A stretch of 64,000 nt of DNA, from contig KN834763.1 in assembly GCA_000827265.1 (NCBI GenBank), positions 558,001 to 622,000 on the forward strand, in the 5' to 3' direction. Positions 58,612-64,000 of the stretch are shown here, piece by piece. How positions within the stretch are numbered: position 1 is the stretch's first letter; every line of letters begins with the position of its first letter. Below the pieces are notes generated by a model, which was not told the origin of the DNA, did no database searches, and worked only from the letters and a program-made list of their open reading frames with translations. The translations under genes and the position numbers were made by a program. The DNA is from Collybiopsis luxurians FD-317 M1. Lineage: Eukaryota; Basidiomycota; Agaricomycetes; Agaricales; Omphalotaceae.

Positions 58612-61600
58612 ATGGCATCGTCGGGCGCGACGACTAATGCTCGCGTAAATTCCACAAGAACAAGAACACCAGGTTCGCCGGGAATTGGTTTTGGCCGCCA
58701 AATTAGAAATGGCGCTGAATCATCAAAAAGGCCCCCGCCTTCGCCATTATCTCCGCCAATTTTTTCTTCATCTTCCTCTGCTTCCACTGTGCCAAGCTCG
58801 GGCCCAGCAGCTGGCCTGAAAAGGAAGCCTTCGAGCTCAGCTAACAAATCCCAAATTCCTCGGCCTGAGCCCTGTAATTCACTCGATAATTCCAAGTTTC
58901 TTTCTCGACCGCGTCTCTCATCTTCGTCCTCAGCCCTATCCTCCATTCGTTCAATATCTCATTCCCCTCCTTCTCGCGTCGCCCGCCCGCGCGCAGTATC
59001 CTCCACTTCATCTCCGCAAGCGGGACAAGTATCTCAGCTCAGACCCAGCTCCAGTGCCAATCCAATTGCAAAAGCCCACTCTAAAACGGGACTTACCAGC
59101 AAGACTTTGAGCACCAATTCTTCACCGTCCGTTCCGCCACGACGTTTTTATTCCCTTTCACCTTCACCGCAACCTGCAAAGACTCCACACCCTCGTACCA
59201 GTACTGTGACAAGCAACCCAAATTCTCAGTCGTCCGGTACGCTCACGAAGCCAATGTTAAACCCAAAGGAGGACAGCGGGGGCTCGATAGAGGAGGGGAA
59301 AAAATTTGAACTCGCACGCAGTGCGGGTCCAACTGCATTACAGGTGTCGAGCAATTTAGGCCTGTCACCACGAGATATTGACTTGCTGAAAAGTGTTTGG
59401 GAAGGTGAGTTTGAGTCCCCGAAGACAACGGGTTAAACGGTCCGGGTTACATTGGTCACCGCAAAACTCATTGTGATTGCAGATTCGTCTATCATCGACA
59501 ATCACCCTTCAGACCCTTCTTCTATCGACAGAAATGCAGTCAAGTCTGGATATGGTTCCGTTTTCGGTTTTAATTTGGCGCAAAAGTCCAGAAACAGCGT
59601 TGCAATTACGGAAGGTAGTACCTGTCTCCTTTTTAACGTCATTTCTTCATTTGAACATGAGTTTTTTTTTTTTTTTCCCGTGTTGACATGTCTATTCGAT
59701 ACATATGTACTCATTCTGTTCCTCGTGGTAGCCTCTTCTCTTGACCGGTCGCAATCCGTGTCTTCGATATCTTCCGCCTTTTCTAACAACTCGGCTGTAT
59801 CTGCGAAGACGATTTCCAATTTACCAGCGCCTGCCCCATTATTGGGTCTGTCTACATCATCTTCGTCCCCAAATACTGGCGCGGAGGTGTCCGCTTCAAA
59901 ATCTCCCATGCTCCAATCCCCACTTGGATCGCTTGAAGCTCCAGCACAATCTCCCGACTCACAGGATGTATATCACACCTTGCAGTATCTCAGGTCTAGT
60001 GTATCCATCGCAGAGCTGAGGTCCAGAAAATCATCTGGGAGTTCGTCCGACGACACGACGAACATGGACTCCAACTTCCCTCCGTCAGAGTCACAGCCCT
60101 CTTTGCCTTTGCTTGGTCCGTTACATGTCTTTCTACTCAAAAATGTAGGATTGACATTACTTCCAAAGCTCATCCGCAGTCCCAGCTGAGATCAGTAGCG
60201 TCAAACAAAGCGTCATCGACGGCAGCAATAGCTCACGGCACGCCCAGAGCTCCCCAAGGCGCGTAATTAAAATTTTCATATCTCGTAATGATGGTTGTAA
60301 ACATTTTCACTGGTCAGGCCCGTCGGCTCAGGACGTCGGCTCAAGGAGTAAAATACCTATCGCGGTCGCCATACCTTCTAGTCCACTGGAACATAGTATC
60401 CCGTACCATACTGCAGGCTTGGCGTCACCTCTCACAAAGTTCCCTGCTCCAGCTTCAGCATTTACTAACCGACAAACATCTCGCAGAGAGCCCTCTTCCG
60501 ACATCCTCTCTCCTTCCTCGAATCTCTCTTCGTCCCCCCCCGGAGTGTCTTCCGGAAAACGATATGCATCAAGCATTACTCCCACTCTTTCCCCGTCTTC
60601 GCCGTTTATCGACTCTTATTCTCCACATGGGTCGTCTCCCACTCAGGTCAACTTGAAACGGCTTCTCTCTAAACCTGCACCTCCGGGGAACTCGAGTGCG
60701 AGCGAGAGTGAGTCTGCGCCTGTCTCAAGGAATTCTCGACCAGTGCGCCGAATCGACAGGATCGAAGAGAGAAATGAGAAGCAGAGAATCGAAGCTATCA
60801 CTAAGGAAAGAGCGTTAGAATCTGATGGAGATGACATGCCGAGTACTTCGTTTGTGGGAAGCCGAGAGCGCGATCGAGCTAGGATAGCTGAGTGGGAAAG
60901 GGAAAGGCAGCTGTTGAAAGAGCGGAGCTTGTCTAGCGCTCGCCCGGCGACTGCTACTTCTGACACGAAGGAACGAGGCGGTCTTGGTGCTCGTTTGGTC
61001 CGAAGCGCATCATGGTCTCGATCTCGAGAACGGGATGGTTCTGAAAAGTCAGAAAAAAAGTCGAGAAATGTTTTGAAAAGACGTCCGTCGGCGACTTCTA
61101 CTTCTCCTGAAGTTTCTCCTGAAGCTTCTACGAATTTGAAGGAGTTTCCCTATTCGTCATTTGCTCCTGCTTATACTGGTAGTATACTTCCCGTCGCGTC
61201 TGTTCCTGGGCAAGTAACTTCATCTGGAGGCTTAAAGCCGCCGCCTCCTGGTTCTTCCCTATCAAGAGACTCATCCCCCGTTCCAAATGACAAGCGTCGA
61301 AGTGTTATCCCGCATTCTGCGCTGTTGAAGCAGGGTCTTGTGCTAGATGACTCTGCTTCGGTCATTTCTGGGACCTCTCCAGCACAGGAAGTCATGCTAG
61401 CGTACAGACAACAGCAGGAGAGGGAGAAGACCAGGGAGAAGGAAAGGAATGAACGGGCGCAAGAGAAACAGCGAGAGAGAGAGCTCTGGCAACGGGAGGA
61501 AGAACATCGACAGCGGGGATTGAAGGAACAAGTCTCCCCTGCCGTCCCAGATAATCATAACAGAGAACGTGCACTTCCCAAGACAGAGCCATCGCCGGAG

Positions 61601-63976
61601 TCCGTGCCTACTAAAGACACACAGCTAAATCCTGTTCTCAATAAAAGTGCGATCTCTTTATCTCCTGCCAGCTCTGAAATCTCGCGTACACTTCAACCAT
61701 CCCTTCAACCCCCCTCACGGATTCTAGAGTCTTCAAGCGAGCCAGAGCTTCCCGACGATGAAGAGCATTCGAGGCCATATTACACTGTTCTAGGCAAGTC
61801 GAATCGAATCCTGGCTGCTGAAGGAACGAGGATCGAAGAATCATTCCTTCCTGACTTTTCGTGGAGCTCCTCAAACCTAATGGAAGGGATACCTTCGAGT
61901 ATTGGAGCTGGACTCGGCCAACCATTACCCGACAGTTCTCGAAACGAGGAGTCTCGCTCTGCCAGTCAAACATGGAATAGGACTGCCTCTGTTAGCGTTG
62001 GTAAACATTCGTCAAAGGGTTCCTCGTTCGGGTTGAGCAAGTCGTTGACGCGCAAAGTAAGCGGTCGGTTGGGACCATCCAAGAAAGAGCTGCCTGCGGA
62101 TGTTGCCGGTATCTCCAGTGCACCATCAATGCTCATCGATGATCATGGTCGGGCAAGTTTACAGGAACGAAGAGTTGCCCCCCAGAAGGAGAGTAGTAGG
62201 GTAGATAAACGCAGTCTACGTCTGTCTATAGACGGTTACGGCCTCCTCCCCCCTCCGAAATCTTCTCCGCTTCATCAGTCTTCTACCACACAAACTGAGG
62301 CTTCCGGTACGTGATTTTCAACCCTAATGCTTCGTTTAACAAAATCTGACAAGTTTACAGATTCTAAATCCTCTGTCAGTCCCCTGGCTAGTCCTGTCCA
62401 TACTACGAATGCAGGAAGTAGCAAGAGCAAGATCTGGAACCTCATGAAACGAATATCGACTGGAGGTCTCAGGGAAAGCTATCGGCACTCTAGTGTCGGT
62501 TCTTTACCAACGAGCCCTTTTCTCCCACCTCCTGTTCCTGCTCTTCCCCAAGACATGAACAAATACTCCAAGGGTTTCAAAGGAAAAGACGACAGAAATG
62601 TGGCACATAAACGAAATGCCACCTCTGTTCCGGCTACGCCAAATCTCAACTTAAAACATCCTTCGTTGGATGCGGCCAGTAGAATACCAATTACCCCTTC
62701 TCGAATGAATGCCTCATTGGAGACTCCTACTACGACCAGTACGAGGCCAGGTACCGCGACACGTTCATCTTCTCCGATCTCGTCCTCAGATATTGGTTCT
62801 TCAAAGTTTTTTAATCGGTCTCAAAGCCAGCGAAGCTCGACTAGTTCATTCGGAGAACAGATACCGCCGGTGCCTAGTGCCCCTGGAAAGGTCACCCAAC
62901 TACAGCAACACATACTTCCTCCCAGCGAGCTATACCAGCTTCATCTCAGCCTTGAGCAAAACGAGGACCGTAAACCACAGGGTGCTCAATTTTCCAACAA
63001 TTCTACCTCTTACTCCCCTTCTTCCTCGAACATCAAGCTTCTGGCTTCTTCCTCACGTCCAAACCTTAAATTACAGACCCAGAGACCGAGAACAGCTTCG
63101 GCTGCAGAAGAGTGGAGGATTGTACCTACCCCAAAGGAAGAAGTAGTTGCATTCTCACTGCCTGTCCCTCGACGTCGAAAAGAGACAGAAAACACGGACG
63201 ATATCGTGTCGCGACATCCGCTTCCTCCTGCAGATGATTGCCGGCCTTCTTCGCCTACCATTCCTATGTTCTCTACTGAAGCTGCAATTAATGCATGGCC
63301 CTCCACAAGTGCTTCCCGAAAGACCAAGCCCAGTCAGTCATCTACTGTCTCGCCCTTCAGCGATACTTCCGGTCCTTCCCTTATCTCGTCCACTTCGGAA
63401 CTTGCATCTTCTCATCTACCTCCACCTCCTGCCCTGCCATTGAAAAGCCCTAAAAGGCCAACTACGTCTTCCAGCCCAAGCGGGAAGACATCGATTCCCC
63501 TTTTTCCTCCACCTCCCCCAACGCCATCCACTGCCCTTGACAAATCTTTCGATGAGCGATCGAAATATGATCATGTCTCAGAGGCTACAACGTCTAGACG
63601 AGTCTTACGGAAGTCACTCGGCCCTGGGAGTACTTCAGAAAGTCAGTTCTCCTCTCTTAGTAGAAAACGCACTACAAGTGGTTCTGGTAACACGAGGACG
63701 ACATCAGGATCGCACGATTCTCCCGCTAGATCTACATCGACCAAAATCTCCTTACCATCCCGTCTGTCGTCCTCTGAGAGCGTGCGGCGACCTAGCACTC
63801 ATCGAACATACGGTGGACTTTCAGAAAAGGAAAAAGCTGAGAAATGGGATGATTTACTGGAGCGTAGCAATAAAGCGGGTGGGACTCTTCACCTCAATGG
63901 AAGCTTAGACGGGTTGGCTTCTGATAGACTGGGATTTTCAGTCCACGACAGCGGAGACGAACTCAATGATCTCTAA
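58612..63976 (+). CDS. Very large Ser/Pro-rich disordered protein, unknown function
   Basis: Not recognised. About 1,660 residues in six exons, mostly low-complexity Ser, Pro, Thr and Arg with scattered basic and charged blocks, so largely disordered. Exons begin 58612, 59483, about 59732, 60180, 60332 and 62360. The exon 60180-60262 is kept in frame only by a GTCCGT donor at 60116 and acceptors at 60179 and 60331. A charged helical stretch lies about 61400-61510 (REKTREKERNERAQEKQRE). Repeated proline-rich tracts (PPPALPLKSP, FPPPPPTPS) could bind SH3 or profilin-like partners. Near the C-terminus a helical EKEKAEKWDDLLERSNKAGG ends close to the stop. No transmembrane segment or catalytic motif. 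Likely cytoplasmic scaffold or cell-polarity protein (inference); stop at 63976. Confidence 0.75.
60116..60179 (+). other. Intron with GTCCGT donor in the Ser-rich gene
   Basis: 64 bases. The frame continues only if splicing uses the acceptor CATCCGCAG at 60179; the nearer AG at 60168 leads to a premature stop after the next exon. Confidence 0.6.
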
Positions 63977-64000
63977 CGCTATTTACCCAGAACTGTCCAG

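Overview
This window is nuclear DNA of a filamentous basidiomycete, most likely a mushroom-forming Agaricomycete. The genes are fungal, densely packed on both strands, and cut by many introns of about 45-60 bp with GT-AG (occasionally GC-AG) ends. No operon, rRNA, tRNA, CRISPR array or intact transposon was found. Genus and species cannot be told by reading alone. Exon joints were worked out by hand from splice signals and reading frame, so individual joints carry some uncertainty. Well-conserved genes are confidently named.

Layout. 1-2697 holds no supportable gene. 2.7-14 kb is a run of alternating-strand genes: Maf-type nucleotide pyrophosphatase (+), secreted S28 serine peptidase (-), TRAPPC13 (+), secreted S1/P1 nuclease (-), mitochondrial NUC1/EndoG nuclease (+), mitoribosomal protein mL46 (-), V-ATPase subunit H (+). 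14.3-19.1 kb carries an FMN-dependent 2-hydroxy-acid oxidase ending in a peroxisomal signal and a secreted histidine acid phosphatase/phytase. 19.9-28.1 kb has the endocytic EH/UBA scaffold Ede1 (-), the APC/C E2 enzyme UBE2C (+), a small orphan gene (+) and a Pin4/Cip-type RRM-R3H RNA-binding protein (+).

28.6-43.6 kb contains an uncharacterised protein with a PINIT-like C-terminus (-), DEAD-box helicase Dbp4 (+), class II cAMP phosphodiesterase (-), the STRIPAK scaffold striatin (-), TMA7 (-) and a roughly 1,000-residue alpha/beta hydrolase (+). 43.7-58.3 kb holds ketopantoate reductase (-), the CCR4-NOT scaffold NOT1 (-), a HOOK dynein/kinesin adaptor (-) and RNA 3'-phosphate cyclase (+). 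58.6-64 kb is one very large Ser/Pro-rich disordered protein (+).

The genes are mostly unrelated housekeeping functions (trafficking, translation and ribosome biogenesis, mRNA decay, signalling) mixed with three secreted nutrient-scavenging enzymes (peptidase, nuclease, phosphatase). There is no sign of a metabolic or defence cluster. The most notable structural points are very short divergent promoters (52 bp between mL46 and VMA13; start codons sharing a CATG between Dbp4 and its neighbour), three GC-AG introns needed to restore frame, a 9-nt microexon in TMA7, and a divergent pair of two unrelated nucleases.
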